From Gp13-AA77 sp036521995 (GTDB lineage Bacteria > Acidobacteriota > Terriglobia > UBA7540): DNA of 47,560 nucleotides. The notes under the pieces were generated by a model. It was not told where the DNA came from, searched no databases, and saw only the letters and a program-made list of their open reading frames with translations. Made by a program: the position numbers and the translations under genes. Below, piece after piece: positions 16,601 to 25,474 of the stretch; the stretch's first letter is position 1, and each line of letters begins with the position of its first letter. The DNA lies in NCBI GenBank assembly GCA_036521995.1, contig DATDGR010000218.1, positions 1 to 47,560 on the forward strand, in the 5' to 3' direction.

Positions 16601-17317
16601 TCTGGCTTGCATGGTGTTACTCGAATTAGCAGCCTGTCTCGGGCTGTTAATCCGAGTCTCTCAAGAGATGTTCGCGGCTGAGCCACGCTCGCCGAACGTG
16701 ATCCAATTTCTGCAACAAACGATATAGATTGGTATCATCAAGTAGCCCTCGACCACCAGATCGCGGCAGATGCTATGATGGGGCCGCTTGGCCTCCTGGT
16801 TCGATGGTCCCCCGAAATAATCAAGGCAAAGGTTGTGGCCGGCGATTCCCGACGCAGTTGGCCGGTGGGAAGGGGCTGTATTTGGCGGCGTGAACATCCT
16901 CGGTAGAGATAAGGCTCGATCCCTTTCCAGGGAGGAGTCCAGAGAGGATTAACCTTGGAGAGACCTGCTTCCTCGCGGAAACGGAATTCCGTGACCGCTT
17001 CGTCATCGCTCGACAGTCATTGACACCACTCATAGCCATCATCCTACCGGACCATGCTACCGGACCCAGAACGGAGGCGAAAGATCAGTGATTAGGGGAG
17101 TCGTTGCGCCTCTTCGGAGCCTCTGCGCACGCGCTGAATGCGGGCTGGCGTCAAGGAAAGGGGCGAGCCAGGACGGACATGGCAAAGGTGTGCCACTACG
17201 TGTGTCAGTGGACGCCGTCGTTGGGGGGCATTTGGTGTCGTCCCGCGTCGTTACCGTTCGACGGCATCTTGTTGTAAGCAATGGAAATGCTTGAAGGGAT
17301 TAGGGTTGACTGTTCAC
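16601..17317. other. Degraded accessory DNA, nothing recognised
   Basis: About 700 bases between the IS6 right half and the tRNA remnant. Open frames are short on both strands, with no ribosome sites and no motif that I can place. The setting suggests decayed mobile-element DNA. Bases 17363-17711, between the tRNA remnant and mqnP, likewise show no gene; a short plus-strand frame at 17494-17721 is Arg-rich and looks non-coding. Confidence 0.4.
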
Positions 17318-17362
17318 TTGACACGGTAGAGGTCTGGGGTTCGAGTCCGCACAGGCCTATCA
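17318..17362 (+). pseudogene. 3' half of a tRNA-Val (anticodon GAC), likely remnant or attachment-site scar
   Basis: From the anticodon loop TTGACAC onward the sequence follows tRNA layout: anticodon 3' stem GGTAG, variable loop AGGTC (as in tRNA-Val), T-arm TGGGG-TTCGAGT-CCGCA (one mismatch), acceptor strand CAGGCCT, discriminator A and TCA in place of CCA. The 5' half (acceptor strand and D-arm) is absent: the DNA upstream cannot pair. A lone tRNA 3' half is what site-specific integration into a tRNA gene leaves behind, and it lies exactly at the edge of the insertion-sequence zone. The changed bases show that it is not functional. Confidence 0.5.
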
Positions 17363-17711
17363 TATTTTTCTTGGAGCGCTCGCGCGGACTAGTCGGCGAA
17401 AAAAGGTGCTAAAGTACTTTGGAGGCTGTGCTGGTGCGGCGCACCAGGAGGTCCCTATGAGACTTTCGGGCTCCGGGGTATCAGGAGCTGCGTATGTCTG
17501 AAATCGAGCGCCGGGAGCGGAGGCGAGCGGCCGCCCGCGGAGCTCCGAACTTGAGCAGGCGGCGGACCGCGGTGACCATACGCAAGCCCGGATCTGCGAG
17601 TTGCCGGAGGCCAGCCGCTAGGCTACCGGGGGCTGGAGCCCTCTCGCTCGGCGGCTGTTCCACAAGATGGCGAGGATGGTTACCACCCCGACATTGGCGT
17701 CCATTCGCCCG

Positions 17712-18584
17712 ATGCGCCTGATCGCACGCATGTGCACCACGCTCGAGATGATCAAATTCGAGCATTCGGTCTTCGCCCTGCCGTTCGCTCTCACGGGCGC
17801 CGTGCTGGCGGTGCGCGGCTGGCCCTCGTGGCGGCAGATGCTTTGGATTATCGTGGCCATGGTGGGCGCGCGCAGCGCCGCCATGACATTCAATCGCATC
17901 GCCGACCTCAAAATGGATGCGGCCAACCCCCGCACGCGCATGCGCGCTCTGCCGGCGGGCCACCTCAGCCTGGGCTTCGCGGCGGGCTTTACGGTGGTCG
18001 CCTGCGGGCTGCTGGTGCTGGCGGCCTGGGAACTGAATCCGCTGGCGTTCAAGCTCTCGCCGCTGGCGATCGCGCTGCTGCTGGGCTACTCCTACACGAA
18101 GCGCTTCACCGTTTTCTCTCACCTGGTTCTGGGAGCCTGCCTCGGACTCTCGCCTGTGGCCGCCGGGATCGCCTTGCGCGGTGAAGTGAAATCGAGCGTC
18201 CTGCTGCTCGGCGTGGCGGTGATGTTCTGGGTCGCCGGTTTCGACCTGATCTACGCCTGCCAGGACGTGCAGTTCGACCAGCGCCAGGGGCTGTTCTCGG
18301 TTCCGGCGCGATTCGGGATCAGAACGGCGCTCTGGGCTTCAGGAATTTTGCATTTGGCCATGCTGGGCCTGCTGGTGGCGGTAGCCAGAATGGAGAGCCT
18401 CGGCTGGCTGGCTTTCGCGGGGGTTGCTCTGGTAGCGGCGCTCCTGACCTACGAGCACCGGCTGGTGCGTCCTTCGGATCTGTCACGCATCAACGCGGCC
18501 TTTTTCAACATCAACGGATACGTCAGCGTCCTGTTCTTCGTCACCTGGGCCGCAGACATATTGAGTCATCGGATGATCGGCTGA
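17712..18584 (+). CDS. mqnP: UbiA-family prenyltransferase, probable menaquinone (futalosine-route) MqnP
   Basis: A polytopic membrane enzyme of about 290 residues that attaches a polyprenyl chain to an aromatic acid. The first Asp-rich motif is NRIADLKMDAANPRTRMRAL (N-x3-D-x3-D) and the second is YACQDVQFDQRQG (D-x3-D); together they hold the Mg-diphosphate. The N-terminus LEMIKFEHSVFALPFALTG is typical of the UbiA/MenA/MqnP branch. mqnE, which acts only in the futalosine menaquinone pathway, lies about 570 bases downstream on the same strand, so this is most likely the prenyltransferase of that pathway (MqnP) and not UbiA of ubiquinone synthesis. Start is uncertain: ATG 17712 fits the family, ATG 17667 is also in frame, and neither has a good ribosome site. 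Confidence 0.85.
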   Translation: MRLIARMCTTLEMIKFEHSVFALPFALTGAVLAVRGWPSWRQMLWIIVAMVGARSAAMTFNRIADLKMDAANPRTRMRALPAGHLSLGFAAGFTVVACGLLVLAAWELNPLAFKLSPLAIALLLGYSYTKRFTVFSHLVLGACLGLSPVAAGIALRGEVKSSVLLLGVAVMFWVAGFDLIYACQDVQFDQRQGLFSVPARFGIRTALWASGILHLAMLGLLVAVARMESLGWLAFAGVALVAALLTYEHRLVRPSDLSRINAAFFNINGYVSVLFFVTWAADILSHRMIG

Positions 18585-18597
18585 CGGCTGGATATCT

Positions 18598-18912
18598 TCA
18601 ATGGGTGGTCTGGGTCGGGGTGGGCATTTCGCGGAGAACCAGCGAGTCAAAGATGGCGAGCACTTCCTTGCGGTAACTCAACATGCGTTCGACCGTGGCC
18701 CGGTACCACGGATCGCCGGCCGCCAAGCGCTGCCAGCGCGCCAGAACCTTGGGCGACACGTCGATGTCTTCGCGAAGCGCCTCGAGCGGATAGCCGCGCA
18801 TAAAGAGGGCGTAAAAGAACGCCGCCTCGTAGCGAGGTTCTTGAAGATTAGCCTCGCTGGCCACGCTACCGAGTTCGATGGGCACCGTAAAGGCAACCGC
18901 TGTTGCGCTCAT
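18598..18912 (-). CDS. Small conserved-looking hypothetical protein (104 residues)
   Basis: I cannot assign a family. The protein starts at an ATG (18912) and reads like a real globular protein: a short N-terminal part, then an amphipathic helical region with YEAAFFYALFMRGYPLEALR, IDVSPKVLARWQRLAAGDPW and VERMLSYRKEVLAIFDSLVL. The SPKVLARWQR segment is reminiscent of the recognition helix of a small helix-turn-helix, and the acid/base balance is normal, but this is only suggestive. It stands alone on the minus strand, convergent with mqnP (13 bases between stops) and divergent from mqnE. Confidence 0.6.
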   Translation of the reverse strand: MSATAVAFTVPIELGSVASEANLQEPRYEAAFFYALFMRGYPLEALREDIDVSPKVLARWQRLAAGDPWYRATVERMLSYRKEVLAIFDSLVLREMPTPTQTTH

Positions 18913-19093
18913 AAATTCTTATCCTAAACCCTGTGTCAAGCCCCTAAGCCAGTATTGATGCGGGTGCGAACGGTTTTGGTGCAGAGCAATAAGGATGCCA
19001 AACTCATGGCCCTCCGTCGATAGGAGCAGGAGTCCGCTTGGCAGATTTATCTATTGGATACGATTGGCACGACCGGTAACACTCCAAGCCACG

Positions 19094-19122
19094 TTGCAAC
19101 TGCTCGGTGTCGCGACTACAAT
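19094..19122 (+). promoter_or_regulatory. Probable sigma-70-type promoter of mqnE
   Basis: TTGCAA (19094-19099) and TACAAT (19117-19122) are separated by exactly 17 bases; each matches the consensus at five of six positions. Transcription would start near 19129, about 25 bases before the mqnE ATG at 19154. Confidence 0.55.
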
Positions 19123-19153
19123 TAAACTTTAAGCCTTTGTCCTTGGCCCACTC

Positions 19154-20290
19154 ATGCTGCCACCCGATTTTCGACTGAGTGACGCGCGTCTTGAGCCGAT
19201 CGCAGAAAGGGTTTTTCGGGGCGATCGGTTGAGTTTTGAAGACGGCGTCGCGCTCTATCAATCGCATGACCTGCTCGCTCTCGGATACCTGGCGAACCAG
19301 GTCCGTGAAAGGCTGCATGGCAACGCGACTTATTTCAACGTCAACCGGCACATCAATCCCACCAACGTTTGCGTGGCCAGTTGCAAGCTCTGCGCTTTCG
19401 GCCGCAAGCCGGACGCGCCCGGCGCCTACACCATGGCTCTCGAGGAAGCCTTCCGGCGGGCGGGCGAGGGCTGGACCGAAGCCGTCACGGAGTTTCACAT
19501 TGTCGGTGGCCTGCATCCCGACCTGCCATTTGACTACTACCTTGATCTGCTGCGCGGCTTGAAAGAACGCTTCCCCAGCGTGCACCTGAAGGCGTTCACG
19601 GCCGTCGAGATCGGTTACTATGCGCACATCACGCGCCTCTCCGTCCGCGAGGTTCTGGAAAGGATGAAAGACGCCGGCCTCGGGTCGCTGCCCGGGGGTG
19701 GCGCTGAGATTTTTGCTCCGGCGGTGCGCCGCGTCATCTGCGACCACAAGATCGGCGCCCACATGTGGCTCAAGATTCATCGCACCGCGCATGAGCTCGG
19801 ACTGCACTCCAACGCCACCATGCTCTATGGGCATATCGAATCCGCCGAGGACCGGGTGGATCATCTGCTGCAGTTGCGCCAGCTTCAGGACCAGACGCAC
19901 GGCTTCCAGACTTTCATCCCGCTGGCGTTTCACCCCGCCAACACCGAACTCGGCAAGCTGGTGGAGCACACCGAGACCAGCGGCTTCATGGACCTGAAGA
20001 ACGTGGCGGTCTCCCGTTTGCTGCTCGACAATTTCCCGCACATCAAGGCCTATTGGATCATGATGACGCCGCGCGTGGCCCAGGTGGCGCTGCGTTTCGG
20101 CGCCGACGATCTCGACGGCACGGTGGTGGAAGAGAAGATCTATCACGACGCCGGCGCCGATACCCCGCAGGTGATGACCCGGCAGACCATCATGCGGCTG
20201 ATTCGCGACGGCGGCCGGGAGCCTATCGAACGCGACACGCTCTACCGGCCTGTCACCCGCACCGAGGCCAGTTTCACCGTCCAGGTTTGA
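19154..20290 (+). CDS. mqnE: Aminodeoxyfutalosine synthase MqnE (radical SAM)
   Basis: This radical SAM enzyme of the futalosine menaquinone pathway joins the MqnA product to an adenosyl radical to give aminodeoxyfutalosine. The [4Fe-4S] motif is CVASCKLCAFG (CxxxCxxC) at about residues 74-84. Typical MqnE stretches follow: TEFHIVGGLHPDLPFDYYLD, KAFTAVEI, GLGSLPGGGAEIFAPAVR, NATMLYGHIE, FIPLAFHP and the TPRVAQVALRFGADDLDGTV end region. The length of 378 residues fits MqnE well and the GAEIF block argues against MqnC. mqnP lies upstream; other futalosine genes (mqnA, mqnB, mqnC, mqnD) are not in the window. A good promoter sits about 30 bases before the start. Confidence 0.93.
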   Translation: MLPPDFRLSDARLEPIAERVFRGDRLSFEDGVALYQSHDLLALGYLANQVRERLHGNATYFNVNRHINPTNVCVASCKLCAFGRKPDAPGAYTMALEEAFRRAGEGWTEAVTEFHIVGGLHPDLPFDYYLDLLRGLKERFPSVHLKAFTAVEIGYYAHITRLSVREVLERMKDAGLGSLPGGGAEIFAPAVRRVICDHKIGAHMWLKIHRTAHELGLHSNATMLYGHIESAEDRVDHLLQLRQLQDQTHGFQTFIPLAFHPANTELGKLVEHTETSGFMDLKNVAVSRLLLDNFPHIKAYWIMMTPRVAQVALRFGADDLDGTVVEEKIYHDAGADTPQVMTRQTIMRLIRDGGREPIERDTLYRPVTRTEASFTVQV

Positions 20291-20373
20291 ATTGCGCCGA
20301 AGGGAAGAGCATTTGCCGGTAACTCCCTGTGGCCCGCCAGCACGCTCGTACTTGGACGAACTTGGCTGGCCGC

Positions 20374-20514
20374 GGTGAGATGATCGGGCCGTACGATCTT
20401 ATCATTGCGGCTACATCTGTCACTCATCACGCTGCGCTGGCCACGTTGAATTCTGGCGAGTTCAACAGAGTCGAGGGACTCGAGGTGCGCGCAGTTCGCC
20501 CGCGGCTGACGTAG
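20374..20514 (+). pseudogene. VapC-type PIN-domain toxin remnant (C-terminal part)
   Basis: About 45 codons encode EMIGPYDLIIAATSVTHHAA followed by LNSGEFNRVEGLEV, the C-terminal core of a PIN-domain ribonuclease toxin (family pattern: IGPYDLLIAA ... TNNxxEFxRVxGL), with the third acidic residue (D of PYDL) still present. The first 80 or so residues with the other active-site acids are missing; the sequence up to the mqnE stop at 20290 does not encode them in any frame. No VapB antitoxin gene is present. It is a dead fragment that ends four bases before the next gene. Confidence 0.6.
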
Positions 20515-20517
20515 CCT

Positions 20518-21441
20518 ATGACGCCGGCTTTCACTCCACGTTGGAAACCCACCACGCTCATCGAAGTGCCCCGTCTTGGCCGGCGCCTGGGTGTCGACCT
20601 GCTGCTCGCCAGTGAGACCTTCCAGCATACCGGCAGTTTCAAGTTCCGCGCCGCCTACCATCTGGCTTCGCACGTGCCCAATCCCTTGATCATTGCGGCC
20701 TCGTCCGGTAACTTCGGCCAGGCGCTGGCCTGCGCCTGCTCCTTGCTGCGCAAGTCTTCGATCATCGTCATGCCGGAGACGAGCGCGCAGGTGAAGGTCA
20801 ACGCGGTCCGCGAGTACGGCGCCCAGGTGGAGTTCGTCGACGTACGCTCCAAAACCCGCGCTCAGAGAGTGACGGAACTCGCCTGCGAACATCCGGAGGC
20901 CTATGTCGCCAGCGCCTACGACGACCCGCTGGTGATCGAGGGCAACAGCAGCCTCGGCGAGGAACTGGCCCGTCTTGCAGGCCCACACCTCGACGCCATC
21001 GTCGCGCCAGTGGGAGGCGGCGGCCTCACCTCAGGCATCGTGACCGGGCTGCGCCGCGCGGGAAGCAATGTGGAGGTGACCGGGGCTGAGCCCGCTCTCG
21101 GCAATGACGGCGCGCGTTCGCTGCGTGAAGGCCGCATCGTGGCCAATGAAGCCGAGCCGCAGACCCTGGCCGACGGCGCCCGCACCTTGAGCCTGGGCCA
21201 GCACAACTGGGCCATTCTCAAAGACGGCCTGGCCGGCATCGTGGAGGTTCCTGAAGAGAATATCGCCCGCGCCGTACGTCTGCTCTTCGAGCTCGCCAAC
21301 CTCAAGGCCGAGCCCACGGGAGCGCTCTCGGTCGGCGCGCTGCTCGCGGAGCCTGGCCGCTTTCAAGGCCGTCAGATTTGCTGCGTGATCAGCGGTGGCA
21401 ATGTCGATCCGGAGGTGTATCGGGAACTCCTCCGCACCTAA
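20518..21441 (+). CDS. PLP-dependent threonine/serine dehydratase-like enzyme
   Basis: A 307-residue fold-type II PLP enzyme of the threonine dehydratase/serine racemase group. The Schiff-base lysine is in HTGSFKFRAA (about residue 42); SSGNFGQALA is the substrate/cofactor loop; PVGGGGLTSGIVTG binds the PLP phosphate; and SGGNVDP closes the active site. Length matches catabolic threonine dehydratases without a C-terminal regulatory ACT domain, so it should not respond to isoleucine. Most likely reaction: threonine (or serine) to 2-oxobutyrate (or pyruvate) plus ammonia; serine/threonine-racemase or related lyase activity is possible. It follows the VapC remnant by only four bases and is on the same strand as mqnE. 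Confidence 0.85.
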   Translation: MTPAFTPRWKPTTLIEVPRLGRRLGVDLLLASETFQHTGSFKFRAAYHLASHVPNPLIIAASSGNFGQALACACSLLRKSSIIVMPETSAQVKVNAVREYGAQVEFVDVRSKTRAQRVTELACEHPEAYVASAYDDPLVIEGNSSLGEELARLAGPHLDAIVAPVGGGGLTSGIVTGLRRAGSNVEVTGAEPALGNDGARSLREGRIVANEAEPQTLADGARTLSLGQHNWAILKDGLAGIVEVPEENIARAVRLLFELANLKAEPTGALSVGALLAEPGRFQGRQICCVISGGNVDPEVYRELLRT

Positions 21442-21465
21442 GCGGATGGCGATGAGCCCGAGCCG

Positions 21466-22302
21466 CTACTCCGGGGCTTCGTACCCCGTGATCCGGCTGT
21501 TGACATGGGTGCGCTCGAAATCGGTGTTCTCGAGCGAGACGCTGATGTTGCGGCTGAGGAACATCAGAACCCGGAGCTTGAACTCCGTGCCGAAGGTGGC
21601 GGGGAACCACACCCCACCCGGCTGGCGCCGATATTCCACGTTGAACCCGACTCCCGGCAGGTCCACCAGGAACTTTCGCATCAGGAAGGGAAGCGGGCGC
21701 GACAGCTTGGTGAACACTCTGACCGGTTGGAAGTCCTCGGCGTCGACATAGGCTTCGCCGGCCCAGTCGATGTCCCCTTTGTCCTTGGGGCCAAAGGCAA
21801 GGTGGTAGACGCTTCGCCCCTGCTGGGTCTCTTCATCCAACAGACGAAAGCTGTACTTTTTCTGTTCTTCCGTTGTGAGCGGAAAGAGGTTCTTGGCCAG
21901 CCCGTCCCTGGAGCGATCGTCGGCCAGGTCGGTGCGAAAGTCGTGAACCATGTCGCCATCCAGGCTGTCGGCGTCCGGCGTGGGCTCGCCTTGAAATTCC
22001 AGGTAGCGCCCCTTGTGGCGGTAATGGCCCTTGAGGAGCTTGAGCGCCTTCTGGGTGCCGTCCGGCGTCGGCGTTACCAGGTAGTCGGCGGACTCCTCGT
22101 GCATCTGCGTTCCGTTGGTCTTCTGCGACACGATGTGGATGTGCTGATGGTAGACGTACTCGCTGCGCAGCTTGTCGCTGCGGTCCTGATTGGCGGCCAC
22201 GCGCGCCATGATGGCGTCCGCCGTCAGAGACGGGCCTTCAGCGCCGAGCGCGAGGCCAAGGCCTGACAGCCAGAGAACGGCGAGAAGGCGAAACGGCAGC
22301 AT
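21466..22302 (-). CDS. Exported LolA/outer-membrane-lipoprotein-sorting-like protein
   Basis: A 278-residue exported protein. The start (MLPFRLLAVLWLSGLGLALG, cleavage near GAEG) is a clear signal peptide. The mature part contains repeated beta-type segments (YVTPTPDGTQKALKLL, YHLAFGPKDKGDIDWAGEAY, VDAEDFQPVRVFTKLS), which is the pattern of LolA/LolB-like lipid-binding proteins (an inferred match; no catalytic residue is expected). An AGGAG lies about 11 bases before ATG 22302; an in-frame GTG at 22314 would add four residues. It is transcribed away from the GloVer genes and convergent with the dehydratase gene. Function in envelope traffic is plausible but unproven. Confidence 0.7.
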   Translation of the reverse strand: MLPFRLLAVLWLSGLGLALGAEGPSLTADAIMARVAANQDRSDKLRSEYVYHQHIHIVSQKTNGTQMHEESADYLVTPTPDGTQKALKLLKGHYRHKGRYLEFQGEPTPDADSLDGDMVHDFRTDLADDRSRDGLAKNLFPLTTEEQKKYSFRLLDEETQQGRSVYHLAFGPKDKGDIDWAGEAYVDAEDFQPVRVFTKLSRPLPFLMRKFLVDLPGVGFNVEYRRQPGGVWFPATFGTEFKLRVLMFLSRNISVSLENTDFERTHVNSRITGYEAPE

Positions 22303-22477
22303 GAGCCGGATCACTCCTACGGTTTACTACGCAACCCGGTGCGTCTTCGACTCAAAATTCTTGCGAGTTCGGAGAACTATTCCGATACCCTTACCAAAGG
22401 CGATAACCCGATGGCCTGGCTGCGATAAGACTTGATCCCCGGGGGGTTTAGTAGGGTCTCATGACGTATACTACGGC

Positions 22478-22517
22478 AACCATCCACGAAAGGGGACGGA
22501 TCAAGGGGAGGGGAGAG
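22478..22517 (+). repeat. Leader sequence shared by the two GloVer genes, copy 1
   Basis: The 40 bases before this gene's GTG start closely match 24169-24205, in front of the second GloVer gene: both contain CATCCAC, GGGGAC and GGGAGGGGAGAG and then the start codon followed by CGAAAG. The similarity continues into the signal peptide coding sequence. It shows that the genes arose by duplication together with their ribosome site, and it decides the start codon in both. Confidence 0.65.
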
Positions 22518-24002
22518 GTGCGAAAGATTCTCGGGCGATTCGGCACGATGGCGGGGATAACGGCCTCGGCGGCGATGCTGGTGGCGGCATCCGGTATACC
22601 GGCCCAAGCGCAGACCTTCACCACATTATACAGCTTCGACTCGACCGACGGCGCCAATCCCCGCGCGGGAGTGGTGCAGGCGACCGACGGGAACCTCGAC
22701 GGGACAACAGCTAGTGGCGGGGCCGCCGGATCTGGCACGGTCTTCAAACTCACTCTGAGTGGCACGCTGACGACTCTGTACAGCTTTTGCTCCCAAAGTG
22801 GTTGTACAGACGGCGGACAGCCTTACGCGCCCCTGATCCACGCCACCGATGGGAACTTCTATGGGACCACGGAGTACGGCGGGGCCAACGGCCCTTATGA
22901 CGGCACAGTCTTCAGAATCACCCCAACCGGAACCCTGAACACCCTTTACAGCTTTTGCTCGCAAAGCGGATGCGCGGATGGCGAACAGCCCGCCGGGGCG
23001 CTCGTCCAGGTTGGCAACGGGAACTTCTACGGGGCGACGTTCGGCGGCGGGGCTAACGGCGGTGGAACAATCTTCAAAATCACGCCAAGTGGAACGCTGA
23101 CGACGCTTTACAACTTTTGCTCCGAAGATCCGCCCTACGGTTGCACAGACGGCTGGCACCCCCGCTCACTGCTCGGAGCCACCACCGACGGGAATCTCTA
23201 TGGAACAACGTCCGCTGGCGGCGCCGGCAGCGGTGGGACAATCTTCAAAATTACCCCAAGTGGCGCTCTAACGACCCTCTACAGCTTCTGCTCCGAGAGC
23301 AGCTGCGCGGACGGCGAGGACCCCAACGCGGGGCTGGTCCAGGCCACCGATGGGAACTTCTACGGGACCACAGCCCTTGGCGGGGCCGCCGGCGGTGGCA
23401 CGGTCTTCAAACTCACTCCGAGTGGCACGCTGACGACGCTCTACAGCTTCGTCTGCGCGCCAGGGAGTTGCGCGGACGGCGAGTTCCCTGGCGCCGGGCT
23501 GGTCCTGGCTACCGACGGGAACTTGTACGGGACAACAAACTATGGCGGGCCAGCCGGCTGGGGTACCGTGTTTAGAATTACCCCCACCGGCACGCTGACG
23601 ACCCTGCACAGGTTCGCCGGTTACCCGGCGGACGGTGCCAACCCCGAGGCGGCGCTGGTCCAGGCGACCAACGGGAAGTTCTACGGGACAACGGCCGCCG
23701 GCGGGCCGCTCGGCGCCTGCACAAATGGCTGTGGGACGGTTTTCAGCTTGGCGGCGGGGCTAGGCCCGTTTGTGGAGATACAGCCTACTTGCGGGAAGGT
23801 TGGACAGCCTATCAAGATTGTGGGCACCAACCTGACGGGCGCGGCCGGCGTGACCTTTGCCGGCATGCCGGCTGTTTTCACCGTGGTCTCGAGTGCGTTG
23901 ATCAAGGCCATCGTACCTGTGGGCGCCGCCAGCGGCGCGGTCCAGGTGACGTTGCGCAACGGCACGCTCTTTAGCAACGTACCCTTTCGGGTCCTGCCGT
24001 AA
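22518..24002 (+). CDS. Exported GloVer-repeat protein with C-terminal IPT/TIG-like domain
   Basis: A 494-residue secreted protein. A signal peptide (GITASAAMLVAASGIPAQAQ) is followed by seven repeats of about 55 residues with the signature N-x-Y-G-T-T-x-x-G-G-x-x-x-x-G-T-V-F-K, for example NFYGTTALGGAAGGGTVFKL, separated by LTTLYSF blocks; some units carry a C-x4-C pair. This is the choice-of-anchor tandem GloVer repeat (gloeo/verruco repeat), predicted to form a propeller-like structure. Residues after about 420 resemble an IPT/TIG Ig-like domain (VEIQPTCGKVGQPIKIVGTN). I chose GTG 22518 by analogy with the neighbour's ATG; a frame from 22461 lacks support. Function unknown; cell-surface or extracellular binding is likely. 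Its paralogue lies just downstream. Confidence 0.8.
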   Translation: MRKILGRFGTMAGITASAAMLVAASGIPAQAQTFTTLYSFDSTDGANPRAGVVQATDGNLDGTTASGGAAGSGTVFKLTLSGTLTTLYSFCSQSGCTDGGQPYAPLIHATDGNFYGTTEYGGANGPYDGTVFRITPTGTLNTLYSFCSQSGCADGEQPAGALVQVGNGNFYGATFGGGANGGGTIFKITPSGTLTTLYNFCSEDPPYGCTDGWHPRSLLGATTDGNLYGTTSAGGAGSGGTIFKITPSGALTTLYSFCSESSCADGEDPNAGLVQATDGNFYGTTALGGAAGGGTVFKLTPSGTLTTLYSFVCAPGSCADGEFPGAGLVLATDGNLYGTTNYGGPAGWGTVFRITPTGTLTTLHRFAGYPADGANPEAALVQATNGKFYGTTAAGGPLGACTNGCGTVFSLAAGLGPFVEIQPTCGKVGQPIKIVGTNLTGAAGVTFAGMPAVFTVVSSALIKAIVPVGAASGAVQVTLRNGTLFSNVPFRVLP

Positions 24003-24205
24003 GAACAGGCGGTGGACGGTAGACCGGGATGGTAGACACGGCGAACGTATTTCTCGCCGTGGGTCCTTTGTGTAGATATCAGGTGGGCCGTGCGGGTATT
24101 TCTTCGAAGAAATGGAAAAGCCGCATAGCCTACCCCGTTGCACCCTGCTGCTGGCGTGGGCCAGAGCCAACATCCACTGAAGGGGACAGACAAGGGAGGG
24201 GAGAG

Positions 24206-25408
24206 ATGCGAAAGATCAAAGGGCGATTCGGCGTCACGGCTTTGATGGGGATGCTGGTGGTGGCATCCACGCTGTCGGCGCAAATCGCGTCACCGGCTCA
24301 AAGCCAGAGCTTCGTCGTACTGCACAGTTTCGGTGAGATTCCGGACGGGGCAGACCCCAATGGCGTCCTGATCCACGATGCCGAAGGCAACCTTTACGGG
24401 ACGACAGGCCTGGGCGGCACTTTAGGCTATGGAACCGTGTTTAGGATTGACGCGACCGGTAAAGAACGGCTGGTGTACTACTTCACCGGGGCGTCGGACG
24501 GCGCGAACCCCATTGGCGGCTTGGTCCAGGACAAGGCTGGAAGCCTTTACGGCGTGGCCCAAAACGGCGGGGATTACGGCTACGGAACAGCATTCGCGGT
24601 GAACGACTCCGGGTTTGCAAAGGTGCTGCATGCCTTCACAGGCGGGGCGGATGGCGGATCTCCGGCCGCCGGTTTGCTTCGCGACTCCGCGGGCAACCTC
24701 TACGGCACAACCGGGGGCGGCGGCGCCTTCGGGTATGGAACCGTTTTTGAGTTGGATCGGGCGGGAACGGAGACCGTACTCCATAGCTTTACCGACGGAG
24801 CCGATGGCAACGGTCCTGACGCAACCTTGGCGGAGGACAAAATGGGCAATCTTTACGGCGTCGCCATTCGGGGCGGGGACGCTTCATGTTGGCTCCTGCC
24901 GGTTGCGGGGTTGTTTTCAAGTTAGACCCTGCGGGCGCCCTGGCCGTACTGCACACTTTCACGGGCGCGCCCGACGGCACATTTCCGCTCGGCAGCCTGC
25001 TCATCGATGCGTCGGGCAACCTATACGGCACGACGACCGACGGGGGGAGTGGTACATCCTGCAGCAGCTCATTTGGGTGCGGGACCGTATTCAAGCTGAG
25101 TCCCACCGGGGCAGAGACGGTGTTGTATTCCTTCACCGGGGGGACCGACGGCGCATTTCCTAGCGGGGGCTTGGTCAGAGACACTGCGGGCAACCTTTAC
25201 GGCACCACGGCAGGAGGCGGCGCTCATAATTTCGGAACGATATTCACGCTCACCACGAGCGGCGTCGAAACCGTGCTGTGCAGCTTTACGGGAGAACGCG
25301 GCGGGGCCGGGCCTGAGGGTGGCTTACTCCGGAATTCTGCCGGTACCCTTTATGGCACCACTTTCGAGGGCGGGGCTGCCAACAACGGGGTTCAAGCTCA
25401 AGCCTTGA
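24206..25408 (+). pseudogene. Second GloVer-repeat protein, frameshifted
   Basis: Paralogue of the preceding gene. It starts with ATG 24206, a signal peptide (ALMGMLVVASTLSAQIASPA) and four repeats in frame, then the frame breaks near 24885: the first frame runs to a stop at about 24925, and the correct repeat continues one base earlier (GCGVVFKL, NLYGTTTDGG, NLYGTTAGGG). This fits a single-base deletion. Close to the end a second shift occurs near 25390: the frame reads into non-repeat residues up to 25443, whereas another frame still encodes FKLKP and a stop at 25408. Seven repeats in all can be traced. Either the gene is dead or the two indels are sequencing errors; the first break alone would remove the last three repeats. 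Confidence 0.75.
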
Positions 25409-25443
25409 GGGCAACCGTAAGTCCGCTCGGGCAGGAGGGGTAG

Positions 25444-25474
25444 CCACGGCACGGTTTTGGTGCCGTGGGCTTTT
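25444..25474 (+). terminator. Hairpin with T-run after the GloVer pair
   Basis: A perfect nine-pair stem (CCACGGCAC at 25444-25452 with GTGCCGTGG at 25460-25468), loop of seven, followed by GCTTTTCTCTT. This is the layout of an intrinsic terminator for plus-strand transcription of the GloVer genes. It also is the first unit of a repeat (next entry). Confidence 0.6.

Noticed and set aside
17494..17721. 75-codon plus-strand ORF before mqnP
   Set aside because: Arg/Ala-rich, overlaps the mqnP start and has no ribosome site; looks non-coding.
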